Source of the DNA: Stappia sediminis
Lineage (GTDB): Bacteria > Pseudomonadota > Alphaproteobacteria > Rhizobiales > Stappiaceae
Reading direction: 5' to 3'
NCBI RefSeq assembly: GCF_009826895.1
Contig: NZ_WUMV01000002.1
Location: forward strand, 434,001 to 498,000
DNA length: 64,000 nt
Made by a program: the position numbers and the translations under genes. The notes under the pieces were generated by a model, which did no database searches, was not told where the DNA came from, and worked only from the letters and a program-made list of their open reading frames with translations. Positions 51,171 to 58,525 of this stretch are shown in pieces (within the stretch, counting starts at the first letter, position 1; every line of letters starts with the position of its first letter).

Positions 51171-51890
51171 TCAAATGCCTTGCGACATCCTGGCTTTCCG
51201 CTTTGAGGAAAGCTTCATGCCCGGCGTATTCAGGCGATTCTCCGGCCCGATCCAGGCATAGGCCAGCAGACAGGGATCCATTTCGGCCGTGGTAATGCGA
51301 TGCTCTGCTCCGGACCTGTTCAGGATGAGGGACCCGGGCGCATGAACAGCGAGGTCATTCTCCGACCAGGCGCCGGCGACCGAGATATAGCTTTCCTCTA
51401 TGTCCTGATGACTGTGCTGCGGATACGTCGTTTTCGGAGCGAAGAGAACGAAGCCAAGTACAAGGCGGTCCGCTTTCACAGGGCCGCGGGGCCCAAGTAT
51501 CTCACAATAGGCATATTTCTTCGCAAGAGCCTTCGGGACGCGCTCGTAGCCGTATTCCCACGTCAGGTCCTGGGATACCCGCGATAAAGCCCGCGCCATG
51601 CCGCGCACCGCCCCTTGCTCGCCCAGATCGAGAGCGCGGGGAAGGTGAGCGGCCACCGGTTTGGCGACGGGTGAGCGCGAGGAGACTTCCGGGTTGTCGT
51701 CGATAATCGACGACAGCGTGTCGCGGACGCGCTTTCGGTGCGCGCGGATCAATCGGCTTCCGCCTGCCGATCCGTGTCTATACAGCATATCGAACTCCCG
51801 CAGGAGGTAGAGCCAATCAGGACAATCAACCAGATGAATGGTTTGCAGTTGGGTATTTTCGGCCGTATCGACCGGAGCGATGCTCGTCAT
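51171..51890 (-). CDS. DddL-like cupin, DMSP lyase family protein
   Basis: Protein of 239 residues, close to DddL length. The C-terminal cupin carries the metal set of the DMSP lyase family: H159, H161, E165 or E166 and Y168 in TYPQHSHQDIEESYI, and H197 in GAEHRITT. WEYGYERVPKALAKKYAYCE and PCLLAYAWIGPENRL are strikingly DddL-like from memory. Such enzymes cleave dimethylsulfoniopropionate to dimethylsulfide and acrylate, but the wider family holds proteins of unknown activity. No DMSP transporter or acrylate-use gene is adjacent. It follows the enolase-superfamily gene by 19 bp on the same strand. Confidence 0.6.
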   Translation of the reverse strand: MTSIAPVDTAENTQLQTIHLVDCPDWLYLLREFDMLYRHGSAGGSRLIRAHRKRVRDTLSSIIDDNPEVSSRSPVAKPVAAHLPRALDLGEQGAVRGMARALSRVSQDLTWEYGYERVPKALAKKYAYCEILGPRGPVKADRLVLGFVLFAPKTTYPQHSHQDIEESYISVAGAWSENDLAVHAPGSLILNRSGAEHRITTAEMDPCLLAYAWIGPENRLNTPGMKLSSKRKARMSQGI

Positions 51891-51909
51891 GGTGCAGACT
51901 CTGGCTACT

Positions 51910-53022
51910 CTATGGTTTTGTGATCTCGGTTAGAGGCAAAATATTTTGTCCGGCGATGCGGTCCCAGTCCCAATCGATGCCAAGGCCGGGTTCGTCCGAC
52001 GGAATGGCTCGCCCGCCCTCAACCCGCATGCCCGTGGGCGCGATGACATCGAGCTGGGGGATATATTCGAGCCAGGGCGCGTTTTGGACGGCGCAGACGA
52101 GGCTGACGTGAAGCTCCATGAGGAAATGCGGGCAGATCGGCACGTTATACGCCTCTGCCATCCCCGCGATCTTGAGCCAGGGTGTGATGCCGCCGACCCG
52201 CGCAACATCGGCCTGAACGATCGAGCAAGCGGACGCTTGCAGGTAGTCCTTGAACTGGGAGAGCGAATACATGCTCTCCCCAACTGCGATCGGCACCGAT
52301 GTGGCGGCAGCGAGCCGCGCATGGGCGGTCACGTCATCGGCAGGCATCGGTTCCTCGAACCAACTGGCGCCGACGGTCTCCAGCACCTTCGACCGGCGGA
52401 TCGCTTCGGGCAAGGCGAAGCTCTGGTTCGCGTCGGTCATGATCTCGTAGGCATCTCCGACCGCGGCACGAACGGCGGATAGTTGGGAGAGGTCCTCGCT
52501 AATGTGTTGGCGGCCGATCTTGATCTTCGAGCCTGCAAATCCTCTTTCCTTCGCTTCAGTTGCGTCATCGACAAGCGCGCGGGTTTCGATATGCAGCCAA
52601 CCGCCTTCGGTCGTGTAAAGCGGAACCGAGGGCTTTGCGCCGCCCGCCATCTTCCAAAGCGGCAGTCCCGCCCGCCGGCAGCGAAGGTCCCAAAGTGCCG
52701 TGTCTATTGCCGCCATCGCAAGGGATGTGATCGCGCCAACCGCCGTCGCATGGGTGCGGAAAACCATTGCATTCCAGATTTCCTGGATGCGGTCCGCATC
52801 GCGGCCGATGAGCAGGGGCCCCAGCGTGCGTTCCACGAGGGCGACGACCGATGGGCCGCCCGTGCCGATCGTATAGCTGTAGCCCGTGCCCTGCGCGCCA
52901 TCGCTGTCGGTTATTCGAACGATTGGCGTTTCCTGGCTTTCAAAGCTCTGGATCGCGTCTGCTCGTCTGACCTTGGGTTCAAGGTCGACCATGAAGATTT
53001 CGACTTTCTCGACGACGGCCAT
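51910..53022 (-). CDS. Enolase superfamily enzyme (mandelate racemase/muconate lactonizing type)
   Basis: Protein of 370 residues, start at ATG 53022 (MAVVEKVEIFMVDLEPK). The barrel has the K-x-K of GSKIKIG, metal ligands D in MTDANQSF, E in WFEEPMPADD and E in AVGESMYSL, and a histidine in ICPHFLMELH. This is the mandelate racemase subgroup pattern, which usually dehydrates or epimerises acid sugars or alpha-hydroxyacids. It may form a two-gene operon with the DddL-like cupin. The ribosome site is weak. The substrate cannot be named. Confidence 0.82.
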   Translation of the reverse strand: MAVVEKVEIFMVDLEPKVRRADAIQSFESQETPIVRITDSDGAQGTGYSYTIGTGGPSVVALVERTLGPLLIGRDADRIQEIWNAMVFRTHATAVGAITSLAMAAIDTALWDLRCRRAGLPLWKMAGGAKPSVPLYTTEGGWLHIETRALVDDATEAKERGFAGSKIKIGRQHISEDLSQLSAVRAAVGDAYEIMTDANQSFALPEAIRRSKVLETVGASWFEEPMPADDVTAHARLAAATSVPIAVGESMYSLSQFKDYLQASACSIVQADVARVGGITPWLKIAGMAEAYNVPICPHFLMELHVSLVCAVQNAPWLEYIPQLDVIAPTGMRVEGGRAIPSDEPGLGIDWDWDRIAGQNILPLTEITKP

Positions 53023-53502
53023 GGCGGATAACTCTTGCAGGTTTTCAGTCTCGAATGACTCAAGGCAAGTATCTTGTCCCAAGTCAAACTATCCCGCGAA
53101 GCCAATGGATTCATAGCATCCTTGAGCATCCTGGCTCGTCCGTGCCGACGCCCAACAACCACCGGGTGGATCACACGGCATGTTTCGTGATCACGATCAT
53201 CCAAATTGGTCGATCGGATCGACAAGAAAACGGCTTTAAATCAATATCTTGGGCTATCCTGCCACGCCAGGTTCCACCGCACGCCTTCGGTCGTGGCAGA
53301 AATTCGATGAATTATGACATTTCGGCCAGATCGTTTCCTCGTTATTTCAGACAAGGATGCGTGCGGACCTCGCGAACGCAGTCGCTTTTGCGCGTGGCGA
53401 CTTCGTTCAAATCTACTGGACTTGCGGGTTTTTCGAGATCCATAGCGCAAGGCACCTCGGAGTTGGCGGTGGCCGGTCCCTCTAACATGAAAGGTCTTTC
53501 GC
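53023..53502. other. Divergent intergenic region with palindromes
   Basis: No gene is supported in these 480 bp. Two perfect palindromes are seen: TCGTGATCACGA (53185-53196) and GTCGATC-G-GATCGAC (53209-53223), 25 bp apart centre to centre. They could be operators for the divergent enolase/cupin and FGase operons. The right part, 53230-53490, contains nothing I recognise. Confidence 0.45.
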
Positions 53503-54321
53503 TTGGATTCGATAACCACGATCGAGGGTTCGTCACACATCGTACTGTCCATTCCGCACGCGGGCCGCGTTTCGCCCGATGGGCTGGAAGGCCGCTTGCA
53601 TTCCCTCAGACGTGCCGAGCTGGAAACCGATATCCATCTGGAGCGTCTGGTTCCGCTCGCGGCGGAAGCGGGAGTTTCGGTTGTGATGTCGAACGTCCTG
53701 CGAAGTGTCGTCGACGTAAACCGCCCCCCGAATGGCGAGGCGCTCTACCCCGACAGGCCGCCTAGCGATCCGCTCCTGCAGAGCACGTTCGACGGCTTGC
53801 CGATCTGGAGGCCGGACCAGGCTCCCGACGCGCAAGAGCGGGGCATGCTGATGCGCGACGTGTTCTGGCCGTACCATGAGGCTTTGAAGCTTGCGCTCGA
53901 CCGTGCCCGGCGCGCTCACGGCACCGCATTGCTTCTGGACGCACACTCGATAAGGTCGCTGGTTCCTTCGGTCTCACCCGATCCGCTCCCGGATGTTTGC
54001 CTCGGCTCCAACAGGTACGCGAGCGCCGACATGAGAACAGTGACCTGCATCGCGAATGTCGTTCGCGCGCATGGGCTGGAATGCTCGACCGACGAGCATT
54101 TTCTCGGTGGATACGTAACCCGAAACGCCGGCGAACCTCAAAACGGTGTCCACGCGGTTTGTGTGGAAACCGCCAAGAGGGTCTATCTCGATGAAGCCGA
54201 TCAGTGGGCGGAGCCTGTGCGAATGAATGTGCTGCTCGAGCTTTACCGCGCCTTCCTTGAGGCTCTTGCCACGTTGAAGCCGGTTTCTCCTACAAGCGTA
54301 AATGAAGGTAAAAACATATGA
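53503..54321 (+). CDS. N-formylglutamate amidohydrolase family protein
   Basis: Protein of 272 residues, probably starting at TTG 53503 behind AAAGG; no in-frame ATG lies near. Family motifs are SIPHAGRVSPDG, the acidic ETDIHLERL, VVDVNRPPNGEALYP, PYHEALKLALD and LLLDAHSI, which supply zinc ligands and the substrate arginine. Members hydrolyse N-formylglutamate (histidine breakdown) or other N-acyl amino acids. No hut genes are nearby. It is the first gene of a three-gene operon and its stop overlaps the DJ-1 family gene by 4 bp. Confidence 0.82.
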   Translation: MDSITTIEGSSHIVLSIPHAGRVSPDGLEGRLHSLRRAELETDIHLERLVPLAAEAGVSVVMSNVLRSVVDVNRPPNGEALYPDRPPSDPLLQSTFDGLPIWRPDQAPDAQERGMLMRDVFWPYHEALKLALDRARRAHGTALLLDAHSIRSLVPSVSPDPLPDVCLGSNRYASADMRTVTCIANVVRAHGLECSTDEHFLGGYVTRNAGEPQNGVHAVCVETAKRVYLDEADQWAEPVRMNVLLELYRAFLEALATLKPVSPTSVNEGKNI

Positions 54322-54920
54322 AATCCGTCGCTTTCCTTGTCTTTCCGAATGTAGAGGATCTCGATCTTGTCGGTCCCTGGCAGGTTCTGACGACCGCTGG
54401 CGTGATGACTGAAAAGCTGAAGTGCTACACCGTTGCCAAGGAAGCGGGAACGCTGCAGTGCTCGAAAGGATTGCGGATCATCCCCGACAAGACACTTTCG
54501 GAAATGCCGAAGCCGGACATCCTGTTGGTACCCGGTGGCCGGGGTGTCGACGACGCGCTGAATGACAGCGCCACGATGGAGTGGGTCACCGAAGCGGCAA
54601 AGACGGCGGAGTGGGTAACGTCGGTCTGTTCGGGTGCTCTTATGCTGCTGAAGGCGGGACCTGCGCAGGGTCGCCGGATCACGACCCATTCCAACCGGAT
54701 TGCGCAGGCGCGCGAGATGGGCGGCGCGAAAGAGGTGGTCGAAAACATCCGCTACGTCGACGACGGAAATGTCGTGTCTTCCGCGGGCGTGTCCGCAGGA
54801 ATTGACATGGCATTGTGGTTGACGGGTCAGATTTTCAGCCCGGACTTCGCCATCCAGGTTCAAAAACGAATGGAATACACGCCTTTGCCTCCTTATCAGG
54901 ATCTCTGGACCGACAAATGA
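54318..54920 (+). CDS. DJ-1/PfpI family protein (GlxA N-domain-like)
   Basis: Protein of 200 residues starting in the ATGA overlap. SVAFLVFPNVEDLDLVGPWQ opens the flavodoxin-like fold, and the nucleophile-elbow cysteine is in VTSVCSGALMLLKAG, followed by TTHSNRIAQAREM. It has no DNA-binding domain. It could be an isonitrile hydratase-like, glyoxalase-like or amidotransferase-like enzyme; the reaction is not predictable from motifs. It is coupled to the 2-hydroxyacid dehydrogenase gene by another 4-bp overlap. Confidence 0.8.
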   Translation: MKSVAFLVFPNVEDLDLVGPWQVLTTAGVMTEKLKCYTVAKEAGTLQCSKGLRIIPDKTLSEMPKPDILLVPGGRGVDDALNDSATMEWVTEAAKTAEWVTSVCSGALMLLKAGPAQGRRITTHSNRIAQAREMGGAKEVVENIRYVDDGNVVSSAGVSAGIDMALWLTGQIFSPDFAIQVQKRMEYTPLPPYQDLWTDK

Positions 54921-55852
54921 CTTTGAAGCCAGTTTGCTTGATCCTGGACCAGATACACCCGGCCGGTGTGGAGTGGCTTGAGCAGGCCGGGATTGAGCCG
55001 GCTCTGGCCTGGCGTGGAGAAACGGCGCCGCGGGACAGGGTCCGCGCGATCATCACCAGACGGTCGGAGGTTGGCTCTGGCCTGATGGCCGCCTATCCAA
55101 TGCTGAACGTTGTCGTCGTTCACGGATCCGGAACGGACGGAATTGACAAGCAGACCGCCCGGCAACGCGGAATTGCAATCGACAATACCGCGGGCACGAA
55201 TGCGCAAAGCGTAGCGGAACACTGTCTGGCATTGGTTCTGGCCATGCTCCGGCAGGTTCCGCAGGCAGACGCGGCCATGCGCCAGGGAGACAAGGACTTC
55301 CGAGACCGGGAAAGGATCGTGTCGCTTTCCGATATCCAGTACGGGGTCTACGGATATGGAAACACGGGCCGGGCAATGGCCTCTCTGGCAAGGGCGGTCG
55401 GTGCAAGTGTCGTCGTGCACGCGCGCGAAAAAGCTTTGGCGGATGCAGCGAAGGACGGATTTCGGGTCGCATCCGATGTCTGCGGCTTTCTCCGTCAGAT
55501 TGACGTCTTGTCCCTTCATGTTCCGCTCACGCAGGAAACCCGGGGCCTCATTGGCGGCGAAGAGATCTCCCGGATGAAACAGGGCGCGTTTCTCGTGAAT
55601 GCGGCGAGAGCGGGGATCGTCGATGAAGCGGCTCTGGCACGTGCCCTGAATGAAGGAAAATTGGCGGGAGCGGCTGTGGACACTTTGTCCGGCGACGAAA
55701 GAATGGCCACGGGCCCGCTGGCGCAGGCGCGAAACTGCATCCTGTCTCCGCATCTGGCGGGATCGGGAACGCTGGAGAAGAAGGTGACGGCCCTGGAAGC
55801 GGCCAAGAAGGCGTTGGCGCATATCGAGGATCTGCACGATCTGGTTCCGTGA
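54917..55852 (+). CDS. D-isomer specific 2-hydroxyacid dehydrogenase
   Basis: Protein of 311 residues starting at ATG 54917. NAD loop GVYGYGNTGRAMASLARAVG near residue 140. The catalytic set is R in VVVHGSGTDGIDK-following segments and VNAARAGIVDEAAL, E in SGDERMATG, and H in LSPHLAGSG. It reduces a 2-oxo acid or oxidises a D-2-hydroxy acid with NAD(P). With the amidohydrolase upstream and an aminotransferase further down, it may handle the 2-oxo acid formed from a released amino acid. Confidence 0.85.
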   Translation: MTLKPVCLILDQIHPAGVEWLEQAGIEPALAWRGETAPRDRVRAIITRRSEVGSGLMAAYPMLNVVVVHGSGTDGIDKQTARQRGIAIDNTAGTNAQSVAEHCLALVLAMLRQVPQADAAMRQGDKDFRDRERIVSLSDIQYGVYGYGNTGRAMASLARAVGASVVVHAREKALADAAKDGFRVASDVCGFLRQIDVLSLHVPLTQETRGLIGGEEISRMKQGAFLVNAARAGIVDEAALARALNEGKLAGAAVDTLSGDERMATGPLAQARNCILSPHLAGSGTLEKKVTALEAAKKALAHIEDLHDLVP

Positions 55853-55914
55853 ATTCGCGCAGGGTCTGTCCCGCGAAGATGTCTCGTCCGCATGCATTTT
55901 GAAACGCTTGCAAA

Positions 55915-56862
55915 TTACCGCTGTGGAAAGCTCCCGCGCAGCTGGCGTTTCCATGCCTGCACCAGATGCGTTCGCGACGCGAAGCCGCAACGGGTCGCAA
56001 TCTGCGGGATGGACAGGGACGTTTCGCCTATGAGACGGGCCGCTGACTCGATTCGCAGCGCTTCGATCGCCTTGGCAGGGGTGCGCCCGGTCGCGTCCTT
56101 GTAGCGCCGGGCAAAACTGCGCGGCGACATGCAGCATTGCGCCGCGAGCGTTTCTACCGTCATGCGCTGATCCAGCCGCTCCAGGATCCATGCGTGCAGA
56201 GCGTCAAACTCCCCCTTGTCGGTAGCGCCCTGCCTGAGCAGCGCAGCGCTGAATTGTGCCTGGCCGCCGTGACGGCGCAGGAAAACGACAAGCTCGCGCG
56301 CAACGGCTATGCTCAAAGACCGTCCGTGATCTTCTTCGACCAGCGCAAGCGCCAGGTCGATACCTGCTGTAACACCGGCAGACGTCCAGAGTTTGCCGTT
56401 TATGCGCGAAAATATCGCATCATGATCGACATGGACTTCCGGATGTTCTTGCGCGAGCTTTTCACACCAGCGCCAATGTGTCGTGGCGGTGCCCCCGTCG
56501 AGCAATCCTGTGCGCGCCAGCAACAAGGCGCCGCTGCATACCGACACAATCCGCGCGCCTTCGGAAGCCGCTCTGCGAATAACGGAACACATCTCATCCT
56601 GAAATTCAGCCTGCATGCGGTGTATTCCGGGACCGCCGGGGATGAGCACGGTCGCGGCCTCAAATGAGGCGATGTCGCTGGCCGGACTGCTTTCAAGAAC
56701 GATACCCGCGCTGCTGCGAACCGGGCCGCCGGATAGAGAGACAATTTCCGTTTCATAGGTTGCCGCTTCGTCCAGTGAAGAGGCGGACGAGAACACCTGG
56801 AGCGGGCCGGTGATGTCGAGAAGCTGAACGTCCTCAAAGGCCAATGCGATCACTTTTGTCAT
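55915..56862 (-). CDS. GlxA family AraC-type transcriptional regulator
   Basis: Protein of 315 residues. The N-terminal 180 residues are a DJ-1-like domain with IVSVCSGALLLARTGLLDGG. The C-terminal 100 residues are an AraC DNA-binding domain with two helix-turn-helix units (VETLAAQCCMSPRSFARRYK and IPQIATRCGFASRTHLVQAW). Its N-terminal domain resembles the DJ-1 protein encoded in the neighbouring operon. It is divergent from the TAXI transporter genes and convergent with the dehydrogenase gene, and likely regulates one or both groups through the inverted repeats just upstream. Confidence 0.88.
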   Translation of the reverse strand: MTKVIALAFEDVQLLDITGPLQVFSSASSLDEAATYETEIVSLSGGPVRSSAGIVLESSPASDIASFEAATVLIPGGPGIHRMQAEFQDEMCSVIRRAASEGARIVSVCSGALLLARTGLLDGGTATTHWRWCEKLAQEHPEVHVDHDAIFSRINGKLWTSAGVTAGIDLALALVEEDHGRSLSIAVARELVVFLRRHGGQAQFSAALLRQGATDKGEFDALHAWILERLDQRMTVETLAAQCCMSPRSFARRYKDATGRTPAKAIEALRIESAARLIGETSLSIPQIATRCGFASRTHLVQAWKRQLRGSFPQR

Positions 56863-57328
56863 GTCTGGTCACCTCTGGCAGAAAACTAACCGATTATGGC
56901 ATTTCTGCCAATTCCTTCCGATGTTAGATATGGCGTTATCGGAAGGAATTTCGTGAGCACGGATGTTCCTGCAATCGGCGTTTAAGTGCCTTCGCATGAC
57001 GCGCGACGTGGTTCTTGCGCCGTCATGTTCAGGCTTGCGGGCATTCGTTCGGCCGTTCCGCTTTTCGCAAGGGAAACTCGTTGGGCGAGAAAAGCGTGCT
57101 CGAAGGTTCCTTTCAACCGGCTCATTCCGTGCTTCAGCCGGGCGCGGTTCGAGGGGGAGCTTTGGTGTAGGCCCCGGCTTGGTCCGGGGTTTGCGGGCCC
57201 GGGAGGATGTGTTCGACCCGCTCACAGCGGTTCGCATGGCGTCGAAGCGCAGAATCGTGCATAAGCACGCATTAGAACGTAAGGCGCCAAAGACGCAAGA
57301 ATCCAATGTAATCAAAGGGAGATACGAA
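56863..57328. other. Intergenic region between the GlxA-type regulator and the TAXI transporter
   Basis: No gene is supported in these 466 bp; the open frames here have no family features. The left end holds two long inverted repeats. A GC hairpin CCCCGG-N6-CCGGGG lies at 57172-57189 and is followed by TTT. Confidence 0.5.
56876..56950. promoter_or_regulatory. Two consecutive inverted repeats, probable operators
   Basis: Repeat 1: TGGCAGAAA (56876-56884) and TTTCTGCCA (56902-56910), 9-base perfect arms. Repeat 2: AATTCCTTCCGAT (56910-56922) and ATCGGAAGGAATT (56938-56950), 13-base perfect arms with a 15-base spacer. They share base 56910. Repeat 1 begins 14 bp upstream of the regulator start codon, so binding there should control the regulator itself and perhaps the divergent transporter genes. 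Confidence 0.7.
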
Positions 57329-58300
57329 ATGTTGTCCAACATCAAGTGGTTATACACCGCAGCGGTTGCGGCCACACTTATGGCCCCCGCAGCAGTGGCG
57401 GCAGAGGAATTCATAACCATTGGCACAGGCGGCGTGACCGGCGTCTATTACCCGACGGGTGGCGCGATTTGCCGCCTGGTAAACAAGGGCCGCAAGGAAC
57501 ACGGCGTGCGCTGCTCGGTCGAGTCGACCGGCGGATCGGTCTACAACATCAACACGATTCGTGCCGGCGAGCTTGAATTCGGCGTGGCTCAGTCGGACTG
57601 GCAGTACCATGCCTATCACGGCACGTCGAAATTCGAGGAAGCAGGGGCCTTTGAGGGACTGCGCGCCGTTTTCTCCGTGCACCCGGAGCCTTTCACGCTC
57701 GTGGCGCGCGCGGATGCCGGCATTTCAAGCTTCGAAGACCTCAAGGGCAAGCGCGTCAACATCGGTAACCCAGGCTCGGGCCAGCGTGGAACCATGGATG
57801 TCGTGCTTGAGGCGATGGGCTGGACCGTCGACGATTTCGCCGTAGCCAGCGAATTGAAGTCATCGGAGCAGGCAGCAGCGCTTTGCGACAATCAACTGGA
57901 TGCGATGATCTACACGGTGGGGCATCCGTCCGGTTCGATCAAGGAAGCAACGACTTCCTGTGACTCGGTCCTCGTCAATGTGACCGGAGAGGCAATCGAT
58001 AAGCTGATCGCCGACAACAGCTTTTACAGGACGGCTACCATCCCGGGCGGGATGTATCGGGGATCCGACGAGGACGTCACGACATTCGGTGTTGGCGCGA
58101 CCTTCGTTACATCGGATGCGGTCTCGGATGAAGCCGTATACCAGGTCGTGAAATCGGTCTTCGACAATTTCGAGGACTTCAAGAAGCTTCACCCGGCCTT
58201 TGCCAACCTGAAGCCGGAAGAAATGATTTCCGATGGTCTGTCTGCGCCGCTGCATCCGGGCGCTGCAAAATATTACAAGGAAAAAGGCTGGATCCATTAA
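57329..58300 (+). CDS. TAXI family TRAP transporter substrate-binding protein
   Basis: Protein of 323 residues starting at ATG 57329 behind AGGGAGATACGAA; longer frames upstream have no family features. The signal peptide ends near AAVAAEE (residues 1-25). The mature start [20 protein letters not shown] is diagnostic for TAXI proteins. [20 protein letters not shown] is the second conserved segment. Ligands of known members include glutamate and glutamine-like or other carboxylates. It serves the fused permease encoded downstream. Confidence 0.92.
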   Translation: MLSNIKWLYTAAVAATLMAPAAVAAEEFITIGTGGVTGVYYPTGGAICRLVNKGRKEHGVRCSVESTGGSVYNINTIRAGELEFGVAQSDWQYHAYHGTSKFEEAGAFEGLRAVFSVHPEPFTLVARADAGISSFEDLKGKRVNIGNPGSGQRGTMDVVLEAMGWTVDDFAVASELKSSEQAAALCDNQLDAMIYTVGHPSGSIKEATTSCDSVLVNVTGEAIDKLIADNSFYRTATIPGGMYRGSDEDVTTFGVGATFVTSDAVSDEAVYQVVKSVFDNFEDFKKLHPAFANLKPEEMISDGLSAPLHPGAAKYYKEKGWIH

Positions 58301-58314
58301 GGCCTGTTAACCTC

Positions 58315-58340
58315 GGCGGGGGCGGGAAATCGCCCCCGCC
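58315..58340 (+). terminator. Hairpin after the TAXI binding-protein gene
   Basis: GGCGGGGGCG (58315-58324) and CGCCCCCGCC (58331-58340) are perfect 10-base arms around a 6-base loop, starting 14 bp after the stop codon. No T-run follows, so an mRNA-stabilising or partial termination role is likely. Confidence 0.75.
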
Positions 58341-58426
58341 AATCGGCATTTCTCCTCGGGCTTTTTCCGCCAACTCCGAATCGGATTTGGCAACGGGGAT
58401 CAACTCAAGACATTCATGCAGTGCCG

Positions 58427-58468
58427 ATTTCAGATCAGGAAAGCGACTTCGCTTTCCTGATCTGAAAT
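58427..58468. repeat. 42-bp perfect palindrome before the TRAP permease gene
   Basis: The 20-base arms (58427-58446 and 58449-58468) are exact reverse complements with two central bases. As RNA it would fold into a very stable stem with a 4-base ACUU loop. It ends 57 bp before the permease start, so it may limit transcription or translation of the permease relative to the binding protein. Confidence 0.8.
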
Positions 58469-58525
58469 TGCTCTGGACGACATTTCCAGAAAACCAGAAG
58501 ACATTCGATCGGGAGGGATCAAAGG

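Noticed and set aside
51171-51890. Naming the cupin gene dddL with certainty
   Set aside because: Metal residues and flanking segments fit, but no DMSP transporter or acrylate gene is nearby and family members of unknown function exist.
53055-53765. A 236-codon plus-strand frame preceding the FGase-family gene
   Set aside because: It is out of frame with the FGase gene it overlaps, lacks any domain, and covers the palindromic control region.
53503-54321. Calling the amidohydrolase hutG of histidine degradation
   Set aside because: No hutH, hutU, hutI or hutF genes are present in the surroundings.
56963-57328. An extended N-terminus for the TAXI binding protein
   Set aside because: The extension is Arg-rich and lacks a signal; the ATG at 57329 has a good ribosome site and a classic signal peptide.
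56869-57426. Minus-strand frame of 185 codons in the gap before the TAXI gene
   Set aside because: It runs through the inverted repeats and into the signal peptide region of the TAXI gene on the opposite strand; no protein features.
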